A stretch of DNA of 6,625 bases from an uncultured Clostridia bacterium. Lineage in GTDB: Bacteria > Bacillota > Clostridia > Lachnospirales > Lachnospiraceae. The stretch is taken from assembly GCA_946620335.1 (NCBI GenBank), contig CAMONF010000025.1, positions 1 to 6,625 of the forward strand, read 5' to 3'. Position numbers and translations under genes: made by a program. This document shows, one piece after another, positions 1 through 6,496 of the stretch (positions are counted from its first letter, which is position 1; the number at the start of each line of letters is the position of its first letter). Under the pieces are notes generated by a model. That model ran no database searches. It had not been told where the DNA came from and worked only from the letters and a program-made list of their open reading frames with translations.

Positions 1-2466
1 CAAGGCCTCTCCTAATGTCAGGTCGCCCATCATGCGGTCAGCGAGCTCCACGGCAATGATGCCGCCGTTCAGGTTGATCAGCATGTGGAGCAGGATGGTG
101 TAGCGGATTTTTCCGGTCCGGAGGTAAATGTAAGCCAGACAGAAGCCGATCAGGGTGGCATAGAAGAACTGGTTCAGGTTCCCATGGAAGAGGCCGAAGA
201 GGAGGCCCGACAGGAGGATCGCCAGCTTTTCGCCGTAGATACGGGTCCGGTCGATGAGGAGCTTTCGGAAAATGAGTTCCTCAAAGAGAGGCGCCAGAAT
301 GACCAGGAAGAGGACCCTCGGGAGAAGGGCTCCGGTCATGGGCAGGACCTCCAACACGCTGCCGCTTTCGGAGACGGTATTCCGCTTCAGCAGGCTGACA
401 GCGAAAAGCCCTATGATATTGCCGCTGTACATCATGAAGAAGCAGACGAAGATGGCTTTTGCCAGAATCCCCGGTTTCAGAGGCGCCTTCTCCGGCCCTG
501 ATTTGGGAATCATCCGGAAGATGAGCAGCGCGCAAGGCACACCTATGAGATACAGAGGAATCATGGTGACAAGCCAGAAGCCCCAGTCGCTTTCTGCCAG
601 AAAATCGGCTGGGAGCAGGCGGGGCGCCAGATAGCCGGCGAGAATCTGTGCGGCGCTTCCTGCGACGAAAAATGCAAACAGGGCAAGAGCGCAGCCGGCA
701 AATGCAAGCCCGGCAGCCCTCTGGTCCTCGGGGGACGGCATGGTAAGGGGCGGCAGCACGGGGCGCGAGACCGGTTCCAGAAGCCTGGGCGTGACCACAA
801 AGAAGGCGATGCCCAGAAGAATGTTGACGAAGGAGGCGGCCAGGAGCCCAAGGCCCTCATGTCCCTTGATGGTCAGGATGGCGATGCAGGCCACGTCCGG
901 CAGGAGGCCGAAGTAGAGGAAGAGGATCTGGACCAGCTGCTTGATCATCTTGCCTGCATTTACCGGCACCGACAGGTCGATGAAGGTGCCGATGATGGTG
1001 GAGAAGAAGTCGATGGTGACCAGGAAGGCCAGGCTGCCGAGGACCGTCAGCGGGTTCGCAAGCAGGAGGATACCTGCCGCGAAGAGGCCCGGAATCAGGT
1101 CCAGGAGGCAGTTCGCACCGCCGCCCAGCAGGGAGTAGAAAATCTTGGCGGAGGCACTCTCCGGGATACTGCGGAAAAAGTCCATCCTGGTGTCCTCGGC
1201 CAGGGGGTTGCCCAGGGAGCGGAAGAAGACCATGGCGCCGAGGACGTAGGTGACCGGCGCGAAGGCCCTGGATTCCGCTATGAAGTGGACGATCGCCGCC
1301 ATGCCGAGACCGGCGGCCAGGTAGAACCAGGTGGTCTTGGTGAAGAAGTGGAGCCAGGCGAACCGCCAGCGGTTGTACATGGCCTTGTAGAAGAAGACGT
1401 CGGCGCCGTTACCCTTGTGGAAGCCGTCGCGCACCACGTCTGCCTTCTTCTTTTTGGAAATGCCCATGACTGATAGGCCGCCGTGCTCTTCAGCCTGCTG
1501 CCGCATGGCTGCCAGTTCCGCCGACTTGGCGGAGGCGTCCTCGTAGAAGTCCGCGGGAATCCGCCTGCTGGCATACATCAGGAGGAGTACGGAGAGGACA
1601 GAGAGGAGGGCCAGGAAAAGGGCCATGGGGTAATTTCCCTCATAGGCGCAGCCCGGAATGGCCTTGACCCACCCCCAGAGGGGAATCAGCCGGGAAATGG
1701 GGCCGGCGAAGAAGGCGGCGGCAGCTTCCCAGAGGCCGAGGCCGGAGCGCTGCTTGAAGAGGAAGAAGCCGACGGCCGTCAGGGCCAGGATGGCGTAAAC
1801 GGCCTTGTCCAGATGCTTCCTCACACCGGCGCTGACCGAGGAGAGGAGGTAGAGAAATTCCGACAGGACCGTGCCCTCCAGCATGGCGATCAGCCAGGCC
1901 AGGAAGGCGAGGACGACAGCCGCGGGCGGCAGTCCCATGTCGAGCAGGTTGGGCACCTGAAGGACCGCCATATAGATGGTGAAAGCCAGGAGGGTGCCCA
2001 TCTGGATGACCAGACGGAAGAAGAGGACCGCCTGGGGGGTGAGCGGCGAGCCGAAGAGGAGGACGGTGTCCGCAGGGAGAAAGATCTTTGCCCCGTTCTC
2101 CGGCGCCGTGATGGCTTTGTAGACGAAGAAGACCAGGATACCCGCGCCGAAGACCAGCTCCAGGATGGCGCCGGCCCCGATGGGGAAGAGGGGTTCTTCC
2201 TCGTAAAAGAATTCCGTCTCCTCCTCGCTGTAGCCATCCTCATCTTCAGTGAAGGGTTCCGAATCCGTGCCTTCGTAGGTGTCTTCCTCCGAAATCTCCG
2301 CTTCGATGTGGGGCTCTTCGACTTCCTCGGCGAGGGAGCCCGCCATGAAGCCGATCAGCCCGCCCACCAGGCCACAGACCAGGAGGAAAATGAGGACCCA
2401 GGTCCTAAGCATCTTCCGCACTTGGTTGACAAAGGAGTGAAAAGCGTAATATCCCAGGAGTCTCAT
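1..2466 (-). CDS. ABC exporter permease fused to CPBP intramembrane metalloprotease (partial, C-terminus beyond the window)
   Basis: One uninterrupted frame of 822 codons runs off the left edge. Residues 1 to about 570 look like the putative ABC exporter (ABC_export) permease family: one membrane segment (about 23-42), a very acidic loop (46-92, 23 Asp/Glu and no Lys/Arg), then many hydrophobic segments. The family-like stretch GADVFFYKAMYNRWRF lies near 355-368, and PLAEDTRMDFFRSIPESASA near 421-440. Residues from about 576 carry a CPBP protease domain with all three motifs: EELIFR (E729, E730, R734), FGLFH (F757, H761) and HMLIN (H794, N798). In this family these bind the metal and cleave peptides within the membrane. 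The start is fixed by the ATGA overlap with the ATPase stop, implying translational coupling. An internal Met576 (position 741) has no ribosome-binding site, so a fused product is favoured over two genes. Substrate unknown. Family calls are from reading, not a search. Confidence 0.85.
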   Translation of the reverse strand, partial: MRLLGYYAFHSFVNQVRKMLRTWVLIFLLVCGLVGGLIGFMAGSLAEEVEEPHIEAEISEEDTYEGTDSEPFTEDEDGYSEEETEFFYEEEPLFPIGAGAILELVFGAGILVFFVYKAITAPENGAKIFLPADTVLLFGSPLTPQAVLFFRLVIQMGTLLAFTIYMAVLQVPNLLDMGLPPAAVVLAFLAWLIAMLEGTVLSEFLYLLSSVSAGVRKHLDKAVYAILALTAVGFFLFKQRSGLGLWEAAAAFFAGPISRLIPLWGWVKAIPGCAYEGNYPMALFLALLSVLSVLLLMYASRRIPADFYEDASAKSAELAAMRQQAEEHGGLSVMGISKKKKADVVRDGFHKGNGADVFFYKAMYNRWRFAWLHFFTKTTWFYLAAGLGMAAIVHFIAESRAFAPVTYVLGAMVFFRSLGNPLAEDTRMDFFRSIPESASAKIFYSLLGGGANCLLDLIPGLFAAGILLLANPLTVLGSLAFLVTIDFFSTIIGTFIDLSVPVNAGKMIKQLVQILFLYFGLLPDVACIAILTIKGHEGLGLLAASFVNILLGIAFFVVTPRLLEPVSRPVLPPLTMPSPEDQRAAGLAFAGCALALFAFFVAGSAAQILAGYLAPRLLPADFLAESDWGFWLVTMIPLYLIGVPCALLIFRMIPKSGPEKAPLKPGILAKAIFVCFFMMYSGNIIGLFAVSLLKRNTVSESGSVLEVLPMTGALLPRVLFLVILAPLFEELIFRKLLIDRTRIYGEKLAILLSGLLFGLFHGNLNQFFYATLIGFCLAYIYLRTGKIRYTILLHMLINLNGGIIAVELADRMMGDLTLGEAL

Positions 2467-3257
2467 TTTCCGCGCCTCCCAAACAGGCCGGCCAGACCCT
2501 TCTTTTCGGGCGCCTTTTCCTCCTCGGGCTCGCCGGTGCCGGCCGACATGGCTTCCGCGTCGATCCCTTCGGTCACGTCAAAGAAATATTCCTCCAGCGT
2601 CTTCCCCTGGGCAGCCAGATCTTCGTGCATGACGTTGGCTCTCAGGAGGCCCTTCTGGAGAATGAGGGTCTCGTCCCAGAGCATGTCCACGCTGTCGATG
2701 ATGTGGGTGCTGATGAGGAGGGTCTTGCCGGCTGTTCTCATTTCCTCGATGAAGGCCCTGACCTCCTTGATGGCGTGGGGGTCAAGACCGATCATGGGCT
2801 CGTCCAGCATGAGGAAATCCGGGTCGGGCAGAAGGCCCAGGCAGAGGTTCAGCTTCTGCTGCATGCCCTTGGAGAGCTCGTCGCCGAACTTTTTCCGCTG
2901 CTCGGTGAGCTCGAACCGCTCGAGCAGCATGTCCGCCCGCTCCTTGTAGTCGGTGAGCCTGTAGGCCCGGGCCAGGAATTCCATGTGCTCCGTCACCGTC
3001 AGGTTGGGATAGAGGGCCGGCATCTCGGGAATGTAACCCATGATCCGCCTCGCTTCCGGTGACTTGTTGGGATGGCCGGCCACCGTGATCTCACCTTCAT
3101 ACCTGCAGAAGCCCATGACGGATTTCATGATGGTGCTCTTGCCGGCGCCGTTGGGGCCGAGAAGGATGGTCACGTCGCCGGGGGCCAGGTGGAAGCTGAT
3201 GTCGCTCAGGGCTGCGTTCTTACCGTAGTGTTTGGTTACGTGGCTTACGTTGAGCAT
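2463..3257 (-). CDS. ABC transporter ATP-binding protein (exporter type)
   Basis: A 264-residue cytoplasmic ATPase that should power the permease encoded immediately downstream. Walker A is GPNGAGKST (34-42), the signature is LSKGM (128-132, a variant of LSGGQ), Walker B is FLMLDEP (148-154), the D-loop is GLD (157-159) and the H-loop histidine is H185. The Q-loop position holds Glu (GYIPE, E78), a variant I recall from NatA/CcmA-like exporter ATPases, so it is probably not a defect. After about residue 225 comes an acidic linker (GEPEEEKAPEKK) and a short basic tail ending FGRRGK, beyond the usual core. The start is supported by an AGGAGG nine bases upstream. The TGA stop overlaps the next ATG in ATGA. 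No substrate can be assigned. Confidence 0.95.
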   Translation of the reverse strand: MLNVSHVTKHYGKNAALSDISFHLAPGDVTILLGPNGAGKSTIMKSVMGFCRYEGEITVAGHPNKSPEARRIMGYIPEMPALYPNLTVTEHMEFLARAYRLTDYKERADMLLERFELTEQRKKFGDELSKGMQQKLNLCLGLLPDPDFLMLDEPMIGLDPHAIKEVRAFIEEMRTAGKTLLISTHIIDSVDMLWDETLILQKGLLRANVMHEDLAAQGKTLEEYFFDVTEGIDAEAMSAGTGEPEEEKAPEKKGLAGLFGRRGK

Positions 3258-3266
3258 GGTTGGTAT

Positions 3267-3272
3267 CCTCCT
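3267..3272 (-). promoter_or_regulatory. Ribosome-binding site of the ABC ATPase gene
   Basis: AGGAGG on the minus strand, nine bases before the ATG at 3257. It fixes the start of the ATPase. The permease gene downstream has only the ATGA overlap, so this site probably sets the translation level of both proteins. Confidence 0.9.
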
Positions 3273-3322
3273 GTCCGGGGAAGGCCTGGATAGCTGTTCC
3301 GACCGGATGATTCTGTGGATGG

Positions 3323-3367
3323 CCGGGGGCTGGGAGATCTGTTGTCAGATGGCTTCCAGCCGCCCGG
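3323..3367 (-). other. Hairpin in the leader of the ABC operon
   Basis: An extended stem-loop about 50 bases upstream of the ATPase ribosome-binding site. The pairs are CCGGG with CCCGG (one bulged base), GGCTGG with CCAGCC, then an internal loop and ATCTG with CAGAT closing a four-base loop. No T-run follows on the minus strand, so it does not look like an intrinsic terminator. It may be a leader structure or an RNA-stability element. I see no convincing sigma-A promoter between flotillin and the ATPase, so the operon may be read from the flotillin promoter or from one I cannot recognise. Confidence 0.5.
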
Positions 3368-3434
3368 GAAGGTTTGCGGGGCGTCTTTGGTGCTAAATGC
3401 CGGGGATGGCCTTTTTTTAATTGTCATTTTTCAC

Positions 3435-3465
3435 GGAAGGGAGACCACTGTACGGTCTCCCTTCC
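3435..3465 (-). terminator. 12-bp-stem hairpin downstream of flotillin (possible terminator or 3' end stabiliser)
   Basis: GGAAGGGAGACC pairs perfectly with GGTCTCCCTTCC across a seven-base loop (ACTGTAC). On the minus strand it follows the flotillin stop and the repeat copy. The base sequence after the stem on that strand is A-rich, not T-rich (GTGAAAAATGAC), so classical intrinsic termination of flotillin is doubtful. In the plus direction only TTT follows. It could protect the 3' end of the flotillin RNA or cause partial termination, allowing some read-through into the ABC operon. Confidence 0.45.
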
Positions 3466-3467
3466 TT

Positions 3468-3589
3468 TAAAGTGTCATTCCGCGATGTCTGTCTCGGAGG
3501 GCGCCTCGCCGGTGGTGTCCTTCACGGCTAAAGTGTCATTCGACGATGTCTGTCTCGGAGGGCGCCTCGTCGGCGGTGTCTTTCACGGC
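3468..3589 (-). repeat. 61-bp tandem duplication covering the flotillin 3' end
   Basis: Two adjacent 61-base units, 3468-3528 and 3529-3589, match at 56 of 61 positions. The right unit contains the last 17 codons of flotillin and its TGA. The left unit, just downstream of that stop, still encodes AVKDTTGEAPSETDIAE followed by TGA, against AVKDTADEAPSETDIVE in the gene. Because the period is not a multiple of three, the copy lies in another frame relative to the gene and is not translated by simple stop read-through. It looks like slippage or unequal recombination at the gene end. Confidence 0.95.
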
Positions 3590-5098
3590 TTCGGCAGCCA
3601 GTTCCTTCACGGCCTCGGCGCCGGTGATGTTGATGTTGCGGTTGACCTTGGCGTCATAGGTGTCGGCCCGCATGATCTCGGAGAAATCAACGCCGGTGGC
3701 CTCCTTCATGGTCCTGAAAAGCTTGGCCATGACGATGGGCACGTTGTCCGCGACGGTGTCGACGCCGTTCCCGCCGTTTCCGCCGCCGATGATGGTGATG
3801 TCGCCGATCTGGGACAGCGGCTCCGCGATGTTCTTGGCGATGTCGGGCAGGACCTTGATCATCATCTCGGCCATGGCTGCCTGGTTGTACTTCTGGTAGG
3901 CCTCGGCCTTGCGGTCCATGGCCTCCGCTTCGGCGAGACCCTTCTGACGAATGGCCTGGGCCTCCGCTTCGCCTCGGAGGGCGATACCGTTGGCCTCGGC
4001 TTCGTACTGGGCACGCACGCCGGCGGCCTTCTTCTCAGCCTCGTACTGCTGGGCGTCGGCTCTGGCCTTCTGGGCGGCAGCGGCCTGCTCCTCCTCATAC
4101 TTCTTGGCTTCCGCCTCCCTCTGGCGTCTGGCCAGCTCGGCTTCAGCCTGCTTTTCCAGTGCGTACTTGTCGGCGTCGGCTTTTTCCTTGATCTGGGCAG
4201 CCAGGGTCTGGCGCTGGACGCTGACCTCCCGCTCCCTCAGCTCTGCCTCGCGCTCTGCCTTTTTGATCTCGGCGTTGACAGTGGCTTCATTTACAGTCTT
4301 CATCTGCTCCTGGCGCTGGATCTCGTAGGCGCTGTCGGCTTCGGCCTGCTTGATGGCCGCGGCCTTGTTGAGCTCGTGCTTCTTGATCTCCAGGGCGTTG
4401 TTCTTCTCGGCGATGGCCGTCTCGGCGGCGACCCGGGCTTCGTTGGCGGCCCTGTCGGCCTCGGCCTTCTTGATGGCCACTTCCTTGTCGGCCTCGGCCT
4501 TGGCGATGGCCGCGTCCTTCTTGATCTTGGAGGTGTTGTCCATACCGAGGTCAGCGATCAGGCCGTTCTCGTCGGTGACGTTCTGGATATTGCAGGAGAT
4601 GATCTCGATACCCAGCTTGCCCATGTCCTTGGAAGCCTTCTCCACCACCTGGTCGGAAAATGAATCCCGGTCCGTGTTGATGGCTCTCAGCTCCAATGTG
4701 CCGATGATCTCACGCATGTTACCCTGGAGGGAATCCTGTAGCTCAAGGGCGATCTGTTCGGGCTTCTTGTTGAGGAAGTTCTTGGCGGCCAGCTGGATGC
4801 CCTGGGGATCGGGGGAGACCCGGACCTTGGCGATGGCGTCCACGTTGACGTTGATGAAGTCGTTGGTGGGCACGGCCTGCTCGGTCTTGATGTCCACGGA
4901 CATCTGGCCCAGGTAGAGCTTATCCACGCGCTGGAGCAGGGGGATCCGGATGCCGGAGCCGCCGCTGATGATCTTGGGCTCCCGGCTCATACCGGAGATG
5001 ATGAAAGCCTGGTCCGGCGGGGCCTTGACGTAGCCCAGCGCGACCACGAGAACCAACAGAACGACGAGCAGTGCAATGATAACTAGAACAGCATTCAT
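3536..5098 (-). CDS. floT: Flotillin (FloT/YuaG-like) membrane scaffold protein
   Basis: A 520-residue protein close in size to Bacillus FloT/YuaG and well above the shorter FloA type. A hydrophobic anchor spans residues 2-22, followed by an SPFH/band-7 domain (about 25-190). A long Ala/Glu/Lys-rich coiled coil runs from about 190 to 400 with many AEA repeats. The C-terminal flotillin region (about 400-490) includes a glycine-rich turn (IIGGGNGGNG, 436-445) and ends in an acidic tail. Flotillins oligomerise on the inner face of the membrane and organise microdomains. The start is placed at ATG 5098 because AAGGAGGT lies four bases upstream. A start 25 codons earlier (5173) adds a polar, charged extension and has no ribosome-binding site. 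The NfeD-type partner often found beside flotillin genes is not in this window. The last 17 codons are part of a tandem duplication. Confidence 0.95.
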   Translation of the reverse strand: MNAVLVIIALLVVLLVLVVALGYVKAPPDQAFIISGMSREPKIISGGSGIRIPLLQRVDKLYLGQMSVDIKTEQAVPTNDFINVNVDAIAKVRVSPDPQGIQLAAKNFLNKKPEQIALELQDSLQGNMREIIGTLELRAINTDRDSFSDQVVEKASKDMGKLGIEIISCNIQNVTDENGLIADLGMDNTSKIKKDAAIAKAEADKEVAIKKAEADRAANEARVAAETAIAEKNNALEIKKHELNKAAAIKQAEADSAYEIQRQEQMKTVNEATVNAEIKKAEREAELREREVSVQRQTLAAQIKEKADADKYALEKQAEAELARRQREAEAKKYEEEQAAAAQKARADAQQYEAEKKAAGVRAQYEAEANGIALRGEAEAQAIRQKGLAEAEAMDRKAEAYQKYNQAAMAEMMIKVLPDIAKNIAEPLSQIGDITIIGGGNGGNGVDTVADNVPIVMAKLFRTMKEATGVDFSEIMRADTYDAKVNRNINITGAEAVKELAAEAVKDTADEAPSETDIVE

Positions 5099-5102
5099 GG
5101 TT

Positions 5103-5110
5103 ACCTCCTT
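5103..5110 (-). promoter_or_regulatory. Ribosome-binding site of flotillin
   Basis: AAGGAGGT on the minus strand, four bases before the ATG at 5098. This strong site decides the flotillin start against the upstream ATG at 5173. Confidence 0.93.
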
Positions 5111-5112
5111 TT

Positions 5113-5128
5113 GGCTGCCTTTGCAGCC
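5113..5128 (-). other. GC-rich hairpin touching the flotillin ribosome-binding site
   Basis: On the minus strand GGCTGC and GCAGCC form a perfect six-pair stem over an AAAG loop, ending two bases before AAGGAGGT. Such a position can modulate ribosome access or RNA decay. It leaves the ribosome-binding site itself unpaired. Confidence 0.5.
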
Positions 5129-5141
5129 TTGCTTGATCAGG

Positions 5142-5162
5142 CGCCTCCCGGTGCGGGCGGCG
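5142..5162 (-). other. Short GC-rich hairpin in the flotillin leader
   Basis: CGCC pairs with GGCG and CCCG with CGGG around a three-base loop, with a single mismatch between the two blocks. It lies 14 bases upstream of the hairpin next to the ribosome-binding site. Function unknown; it may be only a by-product of high GC content. Confidence 0.4.
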
Positions 5163-5303
5163 TCATGTTTCACCAGGTTCGGGTAAATGAAAACAGGAAC
5201 CGTTCTCTGTGAGCAATCGTCGCTTGATTCGTGCGGCGTTACTGTCCACTAGGCTTGAGTACATGCATCCGGTAATCGTTTAATGTCTGCAGCCGCTGAT
5301 TCC

Positions 5304-5392
5304 AAGGCTTCCCGCGGAGTCATCGCACAGGATCCGGATCGGCTTGGCCGGCGTAGCGCCTGGCCGGATCCATGTGCTGTCTGCGGAACCTT
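5304..5392 (-). ncRNA. Long imperfect stem in the flotillin leader (candidate cis-regulatory RNA)
   Basis: Pairing blocks nest in order: AAGG with CCTT, TT with AA, CCGC with GCGG, an internal loop, GCACA with TGTGC, one bulged base, then GGATCCGG with CCGGATCC. The enclosed 26 bases hold GGCG and CGCC around a CTA loop on the minus strand. The 13 nearly uninterrupted pairs of the middle stem are unlikely to be chance. It lies inside the inferred flotillin leader, about 205 bases before the ATG. I cannot match it to a known RNA family. A DNA-level role such as protein binding or a mobile-element remnant is also possible. Confidence 0.4.
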
Positions 5393-5412
5393 TGCCTCCT
5401 TGAGAATAAACA

Positions 5413-5469
5413 GAGACTGCAAAACTTTTACCGCGAACCGTGTGTTCACGAGAAAAGTTTTGCAGTCTC
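5413..5469 (-). repeat. 57-base inverted repeat, possible attenuator or terminator
   Basis: The arms GAGACTGCAAAACTTTT (5413-5429) and their exact complement (5453-5469) are 17 bases each. Inside them CGTGAAC and GTTCGCG pair again (one G-U), separated from the outer stem by a two-by-two internal loop, for about 24 pairs in total. On the minus strand the GC-rich stem base is followed by TGTTTATTCT, a moderately T-rich tail. With the promoter start near 5554, termination here would give an RNA of about 140 nt. It could be an attenuator for flotillin, a stable RNA end, or an unrelated palindrome insertion. Confidence 0.6.
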
Positions 5470-5560
5470 ACCTGATACGGGTTTATTACCGTGCTGACGA
5501 TCTCAGGATCACTCGGCTTTGTACTCGAATGTTCTGCTACTTCCTTTTGTCGTTGTAGGA

Positions 5561-5589
5561 ATGATAACACAGGTAAAATCGATATTCAA
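5561..5589 (-). promoter_or_regulatory. Sigma-A-type promoter with extended -10, for flotillin
   Basis: On the minus strand, TTGAAT (-35, 5589-5584) and TATCAT (-10, 5566-5561) are separated by exactly 17 bases, with TG one base before the -10. The sequence upstream is A/T-rich. Transcription should start near 5554 and run toward flotillin. The promoter begins about 40 bases after the HAD stop, so flotillin probably has its own transcript. Confidence 0.65.
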
Positions 5590-5631
5590 TTATTGAAAAA
5601 TGACAAACCTTGCTCCTGATTTTTATGCATG

Positions 5632-6465
5632 TTAGATGGCGGGCTGGTCCTCCAGGATAAAGCGGTGGATGATTTCCGCCAGGCCGCTGTGGTTGCAGTC
5701 CCGCTCGGTGACATAGTCTGCAGCTTCCTTGCAGGCGTCCGTGGCGTTGGCCATGGCGCAGCCGACGCCGGCAGCTTTGATCATGGGAAGGTCATTCTCC
5801 GAATCGCCGGCGCCGACAGAGTTCTCCACGGGAATGCCCAGGTAGCCGCAGAGCCAGCGGATGGCTTCGCCCTTGGAAATGCCCTCCCGCACCACTTCCA
5901 GATAAAGGCCGCTGGAGTAGAAGAGGGAGAGCGGAACATCGGTCTTTACGTTGGCGCTGAAGTTCTGACGGAAGGGCTCGGTCTTGTCGCGGCCTTCAAG
6001 ATCGATGAGGAGACACTTGACCGGGTCTTCGGAGAGTGTCTCGGGGAGGTTCGGGTCTACCTTGTAGGGCGTCGGGCAGTGCTTGACATAGTAGTCCGCC
6101 TCTGTATTGTACTCCCGGACCAGCAGCGCTTCCGAATCATAGGTCTGTACGTGAATACCCGCCTTGTCGGCAGCGGCAAAGACCTTTTGAGCGTCCGCGA
6201 TGGGGAAGCTTTTCTTAAAGAGGACTTCTTTCCGATAGGAATCGTAAATCACGCCGCCGTTAAAGCAGACAGCGTAGCAGTTCTCCCTGTCCAGATTGAG
6301 CCGGCGGATGGTGCTGAAGGTCCCGCTCAAGGGCCGGCCGGTGCAGATGGCGATCACGTGCCCCCGGGAGAGAGCCTCGTTGATGGCGGCTTCATTCTCG
6401 GGGGAGACGTTCTTTTCGCTGTCGAGCAGGGTGTCGTCAAGATCCATGAAGAGTATTTTTCGCAT
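5632..6465 (-). CDS. Cof-type HAD-IIB family phosphatase
   Basis: A complete 277-residue cytoplasmic hydrolase of normal length for the Cof/YidA group. Motif I is DLDDT with nucleophile D8 and acid/base D10. Motif II is ICTGR with T42. The cap-bearing middle (about 85-190) is typical of type IIB. Motif III lysine is K198 (EGISKGEA), and motif IV is GDSEND with D221, N224 and D225. Such enzymes remove phosphate from sugar phosphates or flavin-type metabolites using magnesium; the substrate cannot be read from the sequence. The ATG at 6465 is preceded by AGAAAGG with eight bases between. No clear intrinsic terminator follows the stop; the next element is the flotillin promoter. No promoter is evident between this gene and the palindromes upstream. 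Confidence 0.95.
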   Translation of the reverse strand: MRKILFMDLDDTLLDSEKNVSPENEAAINEALSRGHVIAICTGRPLSGTFSTIRRLNLDRENCYAVCFNGGVIYDSYRKEVLFKKSFPIADAQKVFAAADKAGIHVQTYDSEALLVREYNTEADYYVKHCPTPYKVDPNLPETLSEDPVKCLLIDLEGRDKTEPFRQNFSANVKTDVPLSLFYSSGLYLEVVREGISKGEAIRWLCGYLGIPVENSVGAGDSENDLPMIKAAGVGCAMANATDACKEAADYVTERDCNHSGLAEIIHRFILEDQPAI

Positions 6466-6473
6466 AGGGGTGA

Positions 6474-6480
6474 CCTTTCT
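6474..6480 (-). promoter_or_regulatory. Ribosome-binding site of the HAD phosphatase gene
   Basis: AGAAAGG on the minus strand, eight bases before the ATG at 6465. It is weaker than the sites of the ATPase and flotillin genes but well placed. Confidence 0.65.
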
Positions 6481-6496
6481 GTAGGGGTATGGGAGT

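Larger units (their letters stand above)
5099..5631 (-). other. Gene-free region with promoter and structured flotillin leader
   Basis: This 533-base stretch holds no credible gene. In minus-strand order it contains a promoter (5561-5589), a 57-base hairpin (5413-5469), an orphan AAGGAGG (5395-5401), a long imperfect stem (5304-5392), and two short GC hairpins (5142-5162 and 5113-5128) before the flotillin ribosome-binding site. Open frames here lack ribosome-binding sites, and one would begin inside the promoter -10 element. It does not match any riboswitch or RNA gene I can recall (T-box, cobalamin, ydaO, SRP RNA considered). I infer an untranslated leader of about 455 nt. Confidence 0.6.

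Noticed and set aside
1..741. Separate CPBP protease gene starting at Met576 of the fused frame
   Set aside because: The ATG at 741 is not preceded by a ribosome-binding site, and the upstream frame enters it without a stop.
1483..2949. Long plus-strand open frame of 488 codons, and a similar one at 3374-4663
   Set aside because: Both lie antisense to genes with clear domains. Their composition reflects the codon bias of GC-rich genes on the other strand, and they have no recognisable domain.
5099..5173. Upstream start for flotillin adding 25 residues
   Set aside because: No ribosome-binding site precedes it, while the start at 5098 has a near-perfect one and puts the membrane anchor at the N-terminus, as usual for flotillins.
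5280..5570. Minus-strand open frame of 96 codons starting with GTG
   Set aside because: It begins inside the promoter -10 region, has no ribosome-binding site and crosses two large hairpins; its protein shows no family features.
3421..5606. 13-base inverted repeat (TTGTCATTTTTCA at 3421-3433 and its complement at 5594-5606) flanking flotillin
   Set aside because: A 13-base match is expected by chance about once in three random windows of this size, and no target-site duplication or other sign of a transposon is present.
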